From JAWKWH01 sp963669455 (GTDB lineage: Bacteria > Pseudomonadota > Alphaproteobacteria > Rhizobiales > Rhizobiaceae): 64,000 nucleotides of DNA. Position numbers and translations under genes: made by a program. Below, in pieces: positions 42,959-51,853 of the stretch. A model generated the notes under the pieces. The model was not told the origin of the DNA. It did no database searches and saw only the letters and a program-made list of their open reading frames with translations. Each line of letters begins with the position of its first letter. Positions within the stretch are counted from its first letter, which is position 1. The stretch lies in NCBI GenBank assembly GCA_963669455.1, contig OY770026.1, positions 372,001 through 436,000 on the forward strand, in the 5' to 3' direction.

Positions 42959-43578
42959 GCCTCAAATTGCTTGGGACGCCCATTTCTCCCTACTTCCGAA
43001 AGGTGCGTGTCGTGCTGGAGGAAAAATCTATTCCTTATGAAACCGAAGAACTGGTGGCGGCGCCCAAGACCCCAGAATTGCTGGCAATGAACCCCCTCGG
43101 CAAAATCCCCATCGTGATCGATGGCGAGAATATCATTCCCGATTCGTCGGTGATCTGCGCCTATCTGGAGCGAATATACCCAGGGTCTTCGCTCTACCCG
43201 GAGGAAGCCGGGGCATATGCGCGGGCGTTGTTTCTTGAAGAATATTCGGACACACGGTTGTGCGAAACCATCAACGCGATTTCCTTTGAACGCTTTGTGA
43301 AACCCAATTTCTTGCAACAAGAAACAGACGAGCCTCGTGTGAAGGCAATGCTCAAGGGTGAATTACCGTCTGCTCTCAGTTACATCGAATCGCAGCTAGA
43401 TGATCGCCCGATGCCATTTGAGCACTTCACCGTCGCAGATGCGGCTATTGGTTCTGCGCTCGCCGGCCTTTCCCCTGCACAAATCTCCATAGATGCAGAC
43501 ACGTATCCCAGAACCGCGCGCTACGCCGAAACGCTCTTGGCCCGACCGTCCTTTCAGCGTGCCCTAGAGCAGAATTGA
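42955..43578 (+). CDS. Glutathione S-transferase
   Basis: The 207-residue protein has an N-terminal thioredoxin-like domain (LKLLGTPISPYFRKVRVVLEEKSIPYE, NPLGKIPIVIDG, IIPDSSVICAYLERIYP) with the catalytic Ser of SPYFRK at about residue 11 and the glutathione-binding DSS turn. The helical C-terminal domain follows from about 90. It lies in one unit with the ArsR and AHSA1 genes, near a MAPEG gene and in a genome with gshA. The substrate is not determined. Its stop codon lies inside a terminator palindrome. Confidence 0.9.
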   Translation: MSLKLLGTPISPYFRKVRVVLEEKSIPYETEELVAAPKTPELLAMNPLGKIPIVIDGENIIPDSSVICAYLERIYPGSSLYPEEAGAYARALFLEEYSDTRLCETINAISFERFVKPNFLQQETDEPRVKAMLKGELPSALSYIESQLDDRPMPFEHFTVADAAIGSALAGLSPAQISIDADTYPRTARYAETLLARPSFQRALEQN

Positions 43579-43603
43579 CCTGAATGGGTCAAAGCTGCTC
43601 TAG
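43564..43603. terminator. Bidirectional palindrome between GST and znuA
   Basis: Arms 43564-43580 and 43587-43603 pair at 15 of 17 positions around a 6-base loop and begin and end with CTAG. They separate the convergent GST and znuA genes. The GST stop lies in the left arm and the znuA stop follows the right arm directly. Confidence 0.65.
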
Positions 43604-44632
43604 CTAACCACCAAGGCACGTTTTGAACGAACGGGCCATTTCCAACATCATCGCTTCATAATGGCCTGGTCCCGCCTTGATTTCTGTTCCAAGCGGGTCC
43701 AGTTCATCGATTTTGAGCTTGCTGGCACCGGCAATGGCATGTGCAATGCGAGGCGAAAACTGCGGCTCGACAAATGCGCATCTGATATTGTGTTCGGTGA
43801 CCATCGCGCCCAGTTCGGCAATTGTCTCCGCACCGGGCGGTGTTTGCGGATTGACCAGGATCGAGCCGGAAACCTCCAGCCCAAAACGATTTTCGAAATA
43901 GTGATAGGCGTCGTGAAACACCAGAAACGGCAGGTCGCGAACAGGTTTCAGTTCGGCATTGATTGTTGCCGAAAGGCTTGAAAGCCGCGTTTTCAATGCA
44001 TCGGCATTTTTTTCGAACCGGGCGGCATTTGCAGGGTCGGCCTGGCCCAGAACTTTTGCGATATGGCTGGCCATCGCTTCGGCATTTTGCGGATCGAGCC
44101 ATAAATGCATGTCGATGGCGCCCGGTTTATGGTCGTGATCATCGCTATCGCTATCGTCTTCCTCATCATCATGGTGCTCATCTTCATGTTGATCGTCATC
44201 ATGGTGCTCATCATCATGGTGCTCATCATCATGGTGCTCATCATCATTGTGCTCATCATCATTGTGTTCATCAAAAGACCCGCCCGCCCTGACCTCCAGC
44301 GTCACAAGGGTCTTGATCTCGGCCAGATCGACGATTCGTGCCTTTCCGCCAAGCGACGCCAGTGGTTTGTTCAAAAAACTTTCCAGCTCCGGGCCTACCC
44401 GAAACACGATAGCGGCGTTTTCGAGCATGCGGGCTTCGGAGGGTTTAAGCGCATAGGTGTGCGGAGAGGCATGCCCCTGAAGGAGCAGGGTTGGTTCACC
44501 GACACCATCCATCACCGCGGAGACAAGAGAATGGATGGGTTTGATCGAGACGACCACGGCTGGCGGCTCATCGGCCCGCGCAATGGAAACAGTCAACAAA
44601 AACCCTAAAAATCCAGCAATAATCCGGTACAT
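43604..44632 (-). CDS. znuA: Zinc ABC transporter substrate-binding protein
   Basis: ZnuA captures Zn(II) in the periplasm for the ZnuBC importer. The 342-residue product has a signal peptide (MYRIIAGFLGFLLTVSIARA) and the cluster A-I fold segments IKPIHSLVSAVMDGVGEP, GHASPHTYALKPSEARML and HDAYHYFENRFGLEV, whose histidines are the metal ligands. A His/Asp/Glu-rich loop of about 50 residues (from about 120) is encoded by 15-bp tandem repeats. ATG 44632 is preferred over TTG 44641. It is divergent from znuC-znuB-zur. Confidence 0.96.
   Translation of the reverse strand: MYRIIAGFLGFLLTVSIARADEPPAVVVSIKPIHSLVSAVMDGVGEPTLLLQGHASPHTYALKPSEARMLENAAIVFRVGPELESFLNKPLASLGGKARIVDLAEIKTLVTLEVRAGGSFDEHNDDEHNDDEHHDDEHHDDEHHDDDQHEDEHHDDEEDDSDSDDHDHKPGAIDMHLWLDPQNAEAMASHIAKVLGQADPANAARFEKNADALKTRLSSLSATINAELKPVRDLPFLVFHDAYHYFENRFGLEVSGSILVNPQTPPGAETIAELGAMVTEHNIRCAFVEPQFSPRIAHAIAGASKLKIDELDPLGTEIKAGPGHYEAMMLEMARSFKTCLGG
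44171..44272. repeat. 15-bp tandem repeat inside znuA
   Basis: The unit ATGGTGCTCATCATC (minus-strand sense GATGATGAGCACCAT, encoding Asp-Asp-Glu-His-His) recurs in a perfect 15-base rhythm at 44201, 44216, 44231, 44246 and 44261, with a diverged copy at 44171. The unit length keeps the frame, so copy number could vary without breaking ZnuA. Confidence 0.85.
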
Positions 44633-44668
44633 TCCGATCAATGATCCTACTTGTGTTCGAGGTATGTA

Positions 44669-44685
44669 ATGTTATACTATTACAC
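44669..44685. promoter_or_regulatory. Zur-box-like operator
   Basis: ATGTTATACTATTACAC lies midway between divergent znuA and znuC and resembles the alphaproteobacterial Zur palindrome ATGTTATA-N-TATAACAT; the two halves match at 6 of 8 positions. Zur encoded at the end of the znuC operon is the expected repressor of both sides under zinc-replete conditions. Confidence 0.65.
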
Positions 44686-44729
44686 ATATCGGGATAGTCC
44701 CGCAGTGTCAAACGGCGATCGGATTGCAT

Positions 44730-45617
44730 ATGACTGAAAACGCACGCGTGCTGCTGGCTACCACCAATCTGGGTGTTTTTCGCCATGGGCGCTGGCTGAT
44801 ACGGGGAATCGATCTTACTGTCAGGGCCGGGGAGATTGTCACGCTGATCGGACCGAATGGATCGGGTAAGACGACAACCGTGCGGGCAGCGCTTGGTCTT
44901 TTGAAACCTGACGAAGGAACCGTTCACGGCGCTGGCCAGTGCCGTATCGGTTATGTGCCGCAAAAACTGATGATCGACCGAAGCCTGCCGCTCAGTGTCA
45001 TGCGGTTCATGCGGCTGACCGGGCCATTGCCAAAATCAGAAGCCATCGCTGCGCTGGGTGAGACCGGGACCGCGCATCTCGCCAATGCGGCGGTTCAGGA
45101 CCTTTCCGGCGGTGAGTTTCAGCGCGTCATGCTGGCAAGAGCCTTTGCGCGTAAGCCCGATCTGCTGGTTTTGGACGAACCGGTCCAGGGGGTCGATTTT
45201 ACCGGCGAGGAGGCGCTTTACCGCCTGATTGGTGAATTTCGCGACCGCACCGGGTGCGGCATTTTGATGATTTCGCATGATCTGCATGTGGTGATGGCAG
45301 CGACAAACACCGTTATCTGCCTAAACGGGCATGTTTGCTGTTCCGGCTCACCGCACAGCGTTGCGGCCAGTCCCGACTACGCCAAACTGTTCGGACCACA
45401 GGTCAGCGATACGATGGCGATCTATCAACACCGCCATGATCACACCCATCTGCCAGATGGCCGGGTTCGCCATTCCGACGGCACGATTTGCGATAATCAT
45501 CACAGCCATGGCGACCATTGCGATCACGGGGGCGAGCACGGGGGCGAGCACGGCGGCCCGGACGATCATCGGGGCTTATCCGAAACTGAAACAGTTACAT
45601 CAGGAGATGGCCGATGA
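44730..45617 (+). CDS. znuC: Zinc ABC transporter ATP-binding protein
   Basis: ZnuC drives zinc import. The 295-residue ATPase has Walker A GPNGSGKTTT near residue 45, the signature LSGGEFQR, Walker B LLVLDEP and the H-loop ISHDLH. The C-terminal 50 residues are rich in His, Asp and Gly (HHSHGDHCDHGGEHGGEHG), an unusual extension that may bind zinc in the cytoplasm. ATG 44730 is chosen over a TTG at 44724. It overlaps znuB by four bases. Confidence 0.95.
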   Translation: MTENARVLLATTNLGVFRHGRWLIRGIDLTVRAGEIVTLIGPNGSGKTTTVRAALGLLKPDEGTVHGAGQCRIGYVPQKLMIDRSLPLSVMRFMRLTGPLPKSEAIAALGETGTAHLANAAVQDLSGGEFQRVMLARAFARKPDLLVLDEPVQGVDFTGEEALYRLIGEFRDRTGCGILMISHDLHVVMAATNTVICLNGHVCCSGSPHSVAASPDYAKLFGPQVSDTMAIYQHRHDHTHLPDGRVRHSDGTICDNHHSHGDHCDHGGEHGGEHGGPDDHRGLSETETVTSGDGR

Positions 45618-46444
45618 TGGACAGTTTTTTTGCCCGCGCGCTTATCGCCGGTATCGCGATTGCAGCCATGGCAGGGCCGCTCGGCTGTTTCGTAGTCTGG
45701 CGGCGCATGGCCTATTTTGGCGATACGATGGCGCATTCGGGCCTGCTTGGCGTGGCGCTGGCGCTGCTTTTCAATCTCAATCCGGTTGTCGGTGTCTTTG
45801 CCGTGGCTGCCGCAGTCTCGTTTGCCATGCTGGCTTTGGAAAAGGCGCCGGGACTATCGACCGATTCGGTGCTCGGCATTCTGTCGCATTCTACCCTTGC
45901 CGCAGGGCTTGTGCTGATTGCGCTTACGGGTCTTGCCCGGCTAGATCTTCACGGCCTGCTGTTCGGCGACATTCTTGCCGCATCAAAAACCGATATCTTG
46001 ATTACCTATCTTGGAGGTGCGGGAATATTGCTGATTTTGATTTTAATATGGCGGCCATTGCTGGCTGGAACCGTCAGTCCGGATATCGCCGAATCGGAAA
46101 GCATGCCGACAAGAAGGGTGCGGATGATTTTCATGCTGATAATGGCGCTGGTCATCGCCCTTGCCATGAAGCTCACCGGTGTGGTGCTGCTTACCTCCCT
46201 TTTAATCATTCCAGCCGCGACCGCCAGGCGCTTTGCGCCAACGCCTGAACTCATGGCTGTTCTCGCCGCTTTTGTGGGTATTGCAGCCGTTGTCGGCGGT
46301 CTTTACACATCGCTTTGGCTCGACACGCCGAGCGGTCCATCGATCGTACTGGCGGCGGCGGTTCTGTTTCTCGCAAGTCTTGCCGCCGGTGCCATTCGAA
46401 CCTTGCCTAACAGGCATCGCATGGAGGGCAGGGATAATGACTGA
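45614..46444 (+). CDS. znuB: Zinc ABC transporter permease
   Basis: ZnuB forms the membrane channel of the importer. The 276-residue protein has eight or nine helices and the ABC-3 family segments PLGCFVVWRRMAYFGDTMAHSGLLGVAL near the start, DSVLGILSHSTLAAGLVL and LLTSLLIIPAATARRFA. It overlaps znuC by four bases and zur by eight, so the three genes are co-translated. Confidence 0.95.
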   Translation: MMDSFFARALIAGIAIAAMAGPLGCFVVWRRMAYFGDTMAHSGLLGVALALLFNLNPVVGVFAVAAAVSFAMLALEKAPGLSTDSVLGILSHSTLAAGLVLIALTGLARLDLHGLLFGDILAASKTDILITYLGGAGILLILILIWRPLLAGTVSPDIAESESMPTRRVRMIFMLIMALVIALAMKLTGVVLLTSLLIIPAATARRFAPTPELMAVLAAFVGIAAVVGGLYTSLWLDTPSGPSIVLAAAVLFLASLAAGAIRTLPNRHRMEGRDND

Positions 46445-46841
46445 AGCGCGAAAACTCACCCGCAATCAAAGCCTCGTGCTTGAGAAGCTGAAATCAGCGG
46501 CCGGGCCGCTCAGCGCCTATGATTTGCTGGACAGGTTGCGCAGCAATGGTTTTCGTGCGCCGCTGCAGGTCTATCGGGCTTTGAAAGTGCTGATGGAAAG
46601 GGGCAAGGTTCACCGGCTCGAGAGTTTAAGCGCCTTCGTGGCTTGTTGTGGCAACCATGGCCATGATGCCGTGATGGTCGCTTTTGCGATCTGCGATGAA
46701 TGCGGGCAGGTGAGCGAATTTGCCGACGAGACCGTGTCGGACCGGCTGCAACAATGGGTTGGCCGGCGTGGGTTTACTGCGGCAACGGCGGCGATTGAAA
46801 TCCGCGGTTTGTGCGAAGCCTGTTCGCCGCAGACGAATTGA
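46437..46841 (+). CDS. zur: Zinc uptake regulator (Fur family)
   Basis: Zur represses znu genes when zinc is plentiful. The 134-residue product has a winged helix (LSAYDLLDRLRSNGFRAPLQVYRALKVLMERGKVHRLESL) and the structural zinc cysteines in CDECG and CEAC. The ATG at 46437 has GAGGGCAGGG upstream and lies within the end of znuB. A longer frame from 46233 was rejected. Its place at the end of znuC-znuB and the operator at 44669 support zur rather than fur. Confidence 0.93.
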   Translation: MTEARKLTRNQSLVLEKLKSAAGPLSAYDLLDRLRSNGFRAPLQVYRALKVLMERGKVHRLESLSAFVACCGNHGHDAVMVAFAICDECGQVSEFADETVSDRLQQWVGRRGFTAATAAIEIRGLCEACSPQTN

Positions 46842-46877
46842 AGGCCAAATTGAAGGCAATGTCAGCCAGACAGGACG

Positions 46878-46959
46878 CTAGAGCATTTTTCGCTCAAACG
46901 GAGTCATAGAAGCGAAAAATGCTTCAATAGTTCCATGCAGATACAGGCGTTGTCTCGGT
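46878..46959. repeat. 82-bp palindromic repeat, copy A
   Basis: This copy matches the repeat at 56679-56760 at 68 of 82 aligned bases with no gap. It contains a perfect 13-bp stem AGCATTTTTCGCT/AGCGAAAAATGCT. It lies between the convergent zur and polA genes and may also end their transcripts. Confidence 0.75.
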
Positions 46960-46980
46960 TCAAAGGAACCGCAAAACGCC

Positions 46981-49902
46981 CTAGTGCGCCTCATCCCAAT
47001 TGTCGGCCGCCGTTGCATCCACGGCAAGCGGCACGGCCATCGAAACCGCCGGCATGGCGGCATTTTCCATCACATCACGGACGACCGGGATGGTGGCATC
47101 GATTTCGCCTTCCGGCAGTTCGAAAATCAGTTCATCGTGAACCTGCAACAGCATGCGGGCCGACAATCCGGCATTTTCGAGCGCGCTTTCGATACGGATC
47201 ATGGCGCGCCGGATGATATCGGCGGCCGAGCCCTGAATGGGAGCGTTGATGGCGGCGCGTTCGGTAAAGGCGCGGTGCTGGGGATTTGACGACTTGATTT
47301 CGGGATAGTGCGCACGGCGGCCGAAGATTGTTTCGACATAACCGTGCTGGCGGCAATAATCCTTGGTGCTATCCATATAATCGCGAATGCCTGGAAACCG
47401 CTCGAAATACTGTTTGATGTAGTCGCTGGCCTCGCTGCGCGGGATTGAAAGCTGATTGGCCAGGCCAAAGGCCGAGATGCCGTAGATGATACCAAAATTG
47501 ATCGCCTTGGCGCGCCGGCGTATTTCAGGCGGCATGTCCTTTACCGGTACGTCAAACATTTCCGATGCGGTCATGGCGTGAATATCGATGCTGTCGGCGA
47601 AAGCCTGTTTGAGCTGCGGAATATCGGCAATATGGGCCAAAACCCGAAGCTCGATCTGCGAATAGTCCGCCGATAATAATTTGTTGCCGGGTTCGGCGAC
47701 GAAAGCCGTGCGAATTTTTCGGCCCTCGGCGGTGCGAATCGGAATGTTCTGCAGATTGGGATCGGATGATGACAGCCGCCCGGTTGACGTTGAGGCGAGC
47801 GCATAGGAGGTATGAACCCGTTTCGTATCCGGGTTGATGAATTCCGGTAGGGCGTCCGTATAGGTGCTTTTCAGCTTAGTGAGCTGCCGCCAGCCGACAA
47901 TCTTGCGCGGCAATTCATGGCCCTCGGCAGCCAGATCCTCAAGCACTTGCGCGGATGTCGACCACTGACCGGTTTTGGTTTTGGTTCCGCCTGGCAGGTT
48001 CATTTTTCCAAACAGAATTTCGCCGAGCTGTTTTGGCGAGCCGGGATTAAAACTTTCCCCGGCAAGTTGATGGATTTCGGCTTCCAGCGCGGCGGCGGCC
48101 TGGGCAAAATCTCCCGACAACCGGCTTAGAATCTGACGATTGACCGAAATACCGCGCTGCTCCATGCGGGCCAAAACCGGCACCAGCGGCCGTTCAAGCC
48201 GTTCATAAACCGAGACAAGGCCATCGGCAGCCAGCCGCGGTTTCAGCGCCAGCCAGAGCCTGAGCGTGATATCAGCATCTTCGGCGGCATAGGCGGAAGC
48301 CTTTTCGATCTCAACAAAATCAAAGGTGACCGCCTTTTTTCCGCTTCCGGTCAGATCCTTGTAGTGGATCGTCTCATGGCCAAGCCAGCGCTCTGACAAG
48401 GCATCCATACCGTGACCACCTTTGCCGGCGTCGACGACATAGGAAATCAGCATGGTATCGTCATAGGAAACGACATCTATGCCGCGCTGTTGCATGATCA
48501 CCAGGTCGTATTTCAGGTTTTGCGCGATTTTCAGAACCGACGGGTCTTCCAGCAGCGGTTTCAGCTTCGCCAGCGCATCGGCTTCCCCGATCTGACCCTC
48601 GACCAGACCACCGCCCAACAGGTCGCCGGTCCCGGTTTTGTGGCTGATCGGCACATAGGCCGCCCTACCCGGGGTGATCGCCAGTGAAAAGCCTACCAGT
48701 TCGGCCTGCATCGGATCGAGCGAGGTGGTTTCGGTGTCGAACGCCACCAGTCCCGTTTCGGTAGCCTCTGCAATCCATTGGTCCAGTTCCGCCGGATCGA
48801 AAATCGTCACATAGTCCGACCGGTCGATTTTGGCGGTTGCCGCTTTTTCCGCCCGTTTTTGAGCCAGTGCAGCCGGTGTTTTGGTGCTGTCGTCGCCTTC
48901 ACCCGTTTTAGATGCAGCACCGGACGATGATGATGCCGACCCCATATCGGGACCGTGGGCGCTACCGCCCCATTCCACCTTGATTTCAACGGGTTCGATT
49001 TCAGCAACATCCGTTTCGGTCGCCGCGCCTACCCGGCGGGTGAGTGTGGTGAATTCCATGGCCTTCAAAAAGGCGATCAATTTCGGCCCATTCGGTTCGT
49101 TAAGCACAAAATCGCCCAGTGAACCGGCGATCGGCACGTCACATTTCAATGTCACCAGCTGGCGCGACAACCGCGCCAACCCCGCGTGTTCGATTAAGTT
49201 TTCGCGCCGCTTGTTCTGCTTGATCTCGCCGGCGCGTTCCAAAAGCGTATCGAGATCACCAAATTGTTCGAGCAATTGCGCGGCAGTTTTGGGTCCGATT
49301 CCCGGAACGCCTGGGATATTGTCGACCGAATCGCCGGTCAACGACTGCAAATCGATCATTTTATCAGGGGTTACGCCCCATTTTTCGACCACCTGCGGTT
49401 CGCGGATCTCGCGGTCCTTCATCGTGTCATACATGCTGACATTGGCGGTCACGAGCTGCATCAAATCCTTGTCGGAGGAGATGATGGTGACATCGGCGCC
49501 AGCCGCTTCGGCAAGTTTTGCGTAGGTGGCGATCAGATCATCGGCCTCAAACCCCTCGATTTCGATTGAGGGAAGATCGAAGGCTTCTGTCGCCTGGCGA
49601 ATCAGTCCGAACTGGGGAACCAGATCCTCCGGCGGTTCGGACCGGTTGGCTTTGTATTCTGGATAGAGCTCTTTTCTGAAGGTTTTCGACGAATGGTCGA
49701 AAATAACCGCAAAATGGGTTGGCGTGACGCCGACGGTGGTGTCACGGGCCTCAGACAGAAGTTTCCAGAGCATGTTGCAAAAGCCCGACACCGCGCCGAC
49801 GGGCAAACGGTCCGATTTTCGCGTCAGCGGCGGCAGGGCATGATAGGCGCGGAAAATATAGCCCGAACCATCGACAAGAAAGAGATGATCACCTTTTTTC
49901 AT
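46981..49902 (-). CDS. polA: DNA polymerase I
   Basis: PolA fills gaps during Okazaki fragment processing and repair. The 973-residue protein has a 5'-3' exonuclease domain (about 1-300, FLVDGSGYIFRAYHALPP and GDSVDNIPGVPGIGPKTA). A low-complexity linker follows at about 310-355, then a 3'-5' exonuclease domain (VAFDTETTSLDP near 390) and the polymerase domain (about 570-973). The polymerase motifs are SADYSQIELRVLAH, RRAKAINFGIIYG and LLQVHDELIFE. All three domains look intact. It starts with ATG 49902 and stands alone. Confidence 0.97.
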   Translation of the reverse strand: MKKGDHLFLVDGSGYIFRAYHALPPLTRKSDRLPVGAVSGFCNMLWKLLSEARDTTVGVTPTHFAVIFDHSSKTFRKELYPEYKANRSEPPEDLVPQFGLIRQATEAFDLPSIEIEGFEADDLIATYAKLAEAAGADVTIISSDKDLMQLVTANVSMYDTMKDREIREPQVVEKWGVTPDKMIDLQSLTGDSVDNIPGVPGIGPKTAAQLLEQFGDLDTLLERAGEIKQNKRRENLIEHAGLARLSRQLVTLKCDVPIAGSLGDFVLNEPNGPKLIAFLKAMEFTTLTRRVGAATETDVAEIEPVEIKVEWGGSAHGPDMGSASSSSGAASKTGEGDDSTKTPAALAQKRAEKAATAKIDRSDYVTIFDPAELDQWIAEATETGLVAFDTETTSLDPMQAELVGFSLAITPGRAAYVPISHKTGTGDLLGGGLVEGQIGEADALAKLKPLLEDPSVLKIAQNLKYDLVIMQQRGIDVVSYDDTMLISYVVDAGKGGHGMDALSERWLGHETIHYKDLTGSGKKAVTFDFVEIEKASAYAAEDADITLRLWLALKPRLAADGLVSVYERLERPLVPVLARMEQRGISVNRQILSRLSGDFAQAAAALEAEIHQLAGESFNPGSPKQLGEILFGKMNLPGGTKTKTGQWSTSAQVLEDLAAEGHELPRKIVGWRQLTKLKSTYTDALPEFINPDTKRVHTSYALASTSTGRLSSSDPNLQNIPIRTAEGRKIRTAFVAEPGNKLLSADYSQIELRVLAHIADIPQLKQAFADSIDIHAMTASEMFDVPVKDMPPEIRRRAKAINFGIIYGISAFGLANQLSIPRSEASDYIKQYFERFPGIRDYMDSTKDYCRQHGYVETIFGRRAHYPEIKSSNPQHRAFTERAAINAPIQGSAADIIRRAMIRIESALENAGLSARMLLQVHDELIFELPEGEIDATIPVVRDVMENAAMPAVSMAVPLAVDATAADNWDEAH

Positions 49903-50089
49903 GGATCAAGTGCGTAACGCGCCGAACGCTAAGTGTCTATCGAAAGCGTTTTGGGACTGTTCAAAATCCGTGAAAATTGGCGATCTTCCTGCCATCTCCG
50001 GTGTTGCCGGCGCCGAATCAGATCACGACCATGTTACAAAACATTAATCTTGTGATCATTGAAATGCCGCATTTGATTACACAAATGTC

Positions 50090-50237
50090 TGTCATCGGCA
50101 GTTTTTGCCGAGCTCCGGACAAAGGCTCGTCCCCCGCCTTTCCGGAAAATTAACGGCAGCCTCATCCCCCCTCTCCGGGCTGCCGTGATTTTACAGCATG
50201 GCCGTCGTGATTTCCCCTCCATCACGGCGGCCTTTTT
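50090..50237 (+). ncRNA. Candidate small RNA with C-rich hairpin loops (cuckoo/alpha-r14 type)
   Basis: The polA/M20-peptidase gap (49903-50327) holds no gene but four consecutive hairpins. A short one pairs 50095-50100 with 50106-50111. Hairpin 1 (50114-50146) has the loop TCGTCCCCC. Hairpin 2 pairs 50153-50161 with 50178-50186 and has a loop rich in CCCCCC. Hairpin 3 pairs 50200-50211 with 50221-50232, has the loop TTCCCCTCC and is followed by TTTTT. Loops able to pair with Shine-Dalgarno sequences are the hallmark of the rhizobial alpha-r14 (NfeR1) and cuckoo small RNAs. The 5' end is a guess; CTTGTG near 50049 could be a -35 element. Confidence 0.6.
50200..50237 (+). terminator. Rho-independent terminator (last hairpin of the candidate sRNA)
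   Basis: A 12-bp stem including one G-T pair (50200-50211 with 50221-50232), a 9-base loop and five T (50233-50237) form a strong plus-strand terminator with no coding gene directly upstream. Confidence 0.85.
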
Positions 50238-50327
50238 CATTGGTTTTCATACGATCGCGGCTTTCCGTTTCCTGCCAACCGGTCTACGGTTTGCCTCCCG
50301 CCCATCAGAAAACAGGTCCCTCTCGCC

Positions 50328-51716
50328 ATGCACCAGCTTGATCCGGTATTGACCACCATTGACGATAATCTCGATGCCAGTCTTGACAGGTTGTTTGCGC
50401 TTTTGCGCCTGAAATCCATCTCCACCGATCCTGCCTATGCCGCTGAGTGCCGCAAGACCGCAAAATGGCTGGTGGCGGATCTTGAATCGATTGGATTTTC
50501 AGCCAGCGTCCGCGATACGGCCGGCCATCCGATGGTTGTCGCCCATCATGACGGGCCGTCGCCGGATGCGCCGCATGTCCTGTTTTACGGCCATTATGAC
50601 GTTCAGCCGGTCGATCCGCTTGATCTTTGGGAAACCGACCCGTTTGAACCGCAGATCCGCAAGCTCGCCGATGGCAGCAAGGTTATCGCTGCGCGCGGAG
50701 CGTCGGACGACAAGGGGCAGCTGATGTTATTCGTGGAAGCCTGCCGCTCGTGGAAATCGGCCCATGGTTCATTGCCATGCCGCATCACACTGCTGTTTGA
50801 AGGTGAGGAAGAATCCGGTTCGCCATCGCTGAAACCGTTTCTGGAAGCCAATGCGGAAGAGTTGAAGGCGGATTTCGCTCTCGTATGCGATACGCCGATG
50901 TGGGGAACCAAAACCCCGGCCATCTGCACGACGCTCAGAGGCCTTACCGGTGAGGAAATCACCATCCGCGCCGCCAACCGTGATCTTCATTCCGGCCATT
51001 ATGGCGGTGCGGCTGCCAATCCGATCCACATTCTGACAGAAATTCTGGGCGATCTTCACGATCAGGACGGGCGGGTGATGATCCCCGGATTTTACGACGG
51101 TGTTGAGGAAACACCGCAGCAAATCCTTAAATCGTGGGACAGGCTGGCTGAAACCGGGCTTGATTTTCTGGGCGAGATCGGGCTTTCGATCCCGTCCGGT
51201 GAAAGCGGCCGGTCGATCCTTGAACTGACCTGGGCGCGGCCAACTGCCGAAGTCAACGGTATTACCGGCGGCTATACGGGCGACGGGTTTAAGACCGTTA
51301 TCGCCGCCGAGGCTTCGGCCAAACTTTCGTTCAGGCTCGTCCACAAACAGGACCCGGATGCAATCCGGGCCGCGTTTCGTGCATTTGTGCGCGAGCGGCT
51401 GCCGGAAGATTGCAGCGTGGAATTCATCGAACACGGCACGTCCGGCGCCATTCAGCTTGACTATGAATCACCGCTGGTCACAAAGGCGGCGAGTGCACTT
51501 TCAGACGAGTGGCCCGAAAAAACCGTGCTGATCGGCATGGGCGGCTCAATCCCGATTGTCGGCGATTTTCAAAGCATGCTGGGGATGGAATCGCTGCTCA
51601 CCGGATTTGCCAAGGATGATGACAATATTCATTCGCCGAATGAAAAATACGATCTGCAATCGTTTCACAAAGGACAGCGGTCCTGGGCGCGGATTTTGCA
51701 CGCCATCAGTCAATAG
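50328..51716 (+). CDS. M20-family dipeptidase/metallopeptidase
   Basis: The 462-residue zinc hydrolase has the M20 metal-site motifs FYGHYDVQPVDP near residue 85, GASDDKGQ near 124, EGEEESGS near 159 and the dimerisation insert with RDLHSGHYGGAAANP. It belongs to the PepV/CPG2-like dipeptidase group (M20A/F type). No signal peptide is seen, so it acts in the cytoplasm, probably on dipeptides or N-acyl amino acids. It starts right after the predicted small RNA terminator. Confidence 0.92.
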   Translation: MHQLDPVLTTIDDNLDASLDRLFALLRLKSISTDPAYAAECRKTAKWLVADLESIGFSASVRDTAGHPMVVAHHDGPSPDAPHVLFYGHYDVQPVDPLDLWETDPFEPQIRKLADGSKVIAARGASDDKGQLMLFVEACRSWKSAHGSLPCRITLLFEGEEESGSPSLKPFLEANAEELKADFALVCDTPMWGTKTPAICTTLRGLTGEEITIRAANRDLHSGHYGGAAANPIHILTEILGDLHDQDGRVMIPGFYDGVEETPQQILKSWDRLAETGLDFLGEIGLSIPSGESGRSILELTWARPTAEVNGITGGYTGDGFKTVIAAEASAKLSFRLVHKQDPDAIRAAFRAFVRERLPEDCSVEFIEHGTSGAIQLDYESPLVTKAASALSDEWPEKTVLIGMGGSIPIVGDFQSMLGMESLLTGFAKDDDNIHSPNEKYDLQSFHKGQRSWARILHAISQ

Positions 51717-51853
51717 GCCGTGGTCAGGATTTAACGAATGGCCTTGTTCACATCTCGAAAAGAAATCCGCGATATGCGATAGGATAGCACTATAATGATC
51801 CGGTTGTTTCCAAGCCGGCCGCCAAAGAACACACCAGATATGAAAGCAGGACA

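Noticed and set aside
44105..44608. Plus-strand frame of 167 codons with repeated Ile-Met-Val-Leu
   Set aside because: It is the antisense shadow of the 15-bp repeats in znuA, which has signal peptide and family motifs.
50034..50240. Minus-strand frame of 68 codons
   Set aside because: It spans the hairpins of the candidate small RNA, has no ribosome site and no family pattern.
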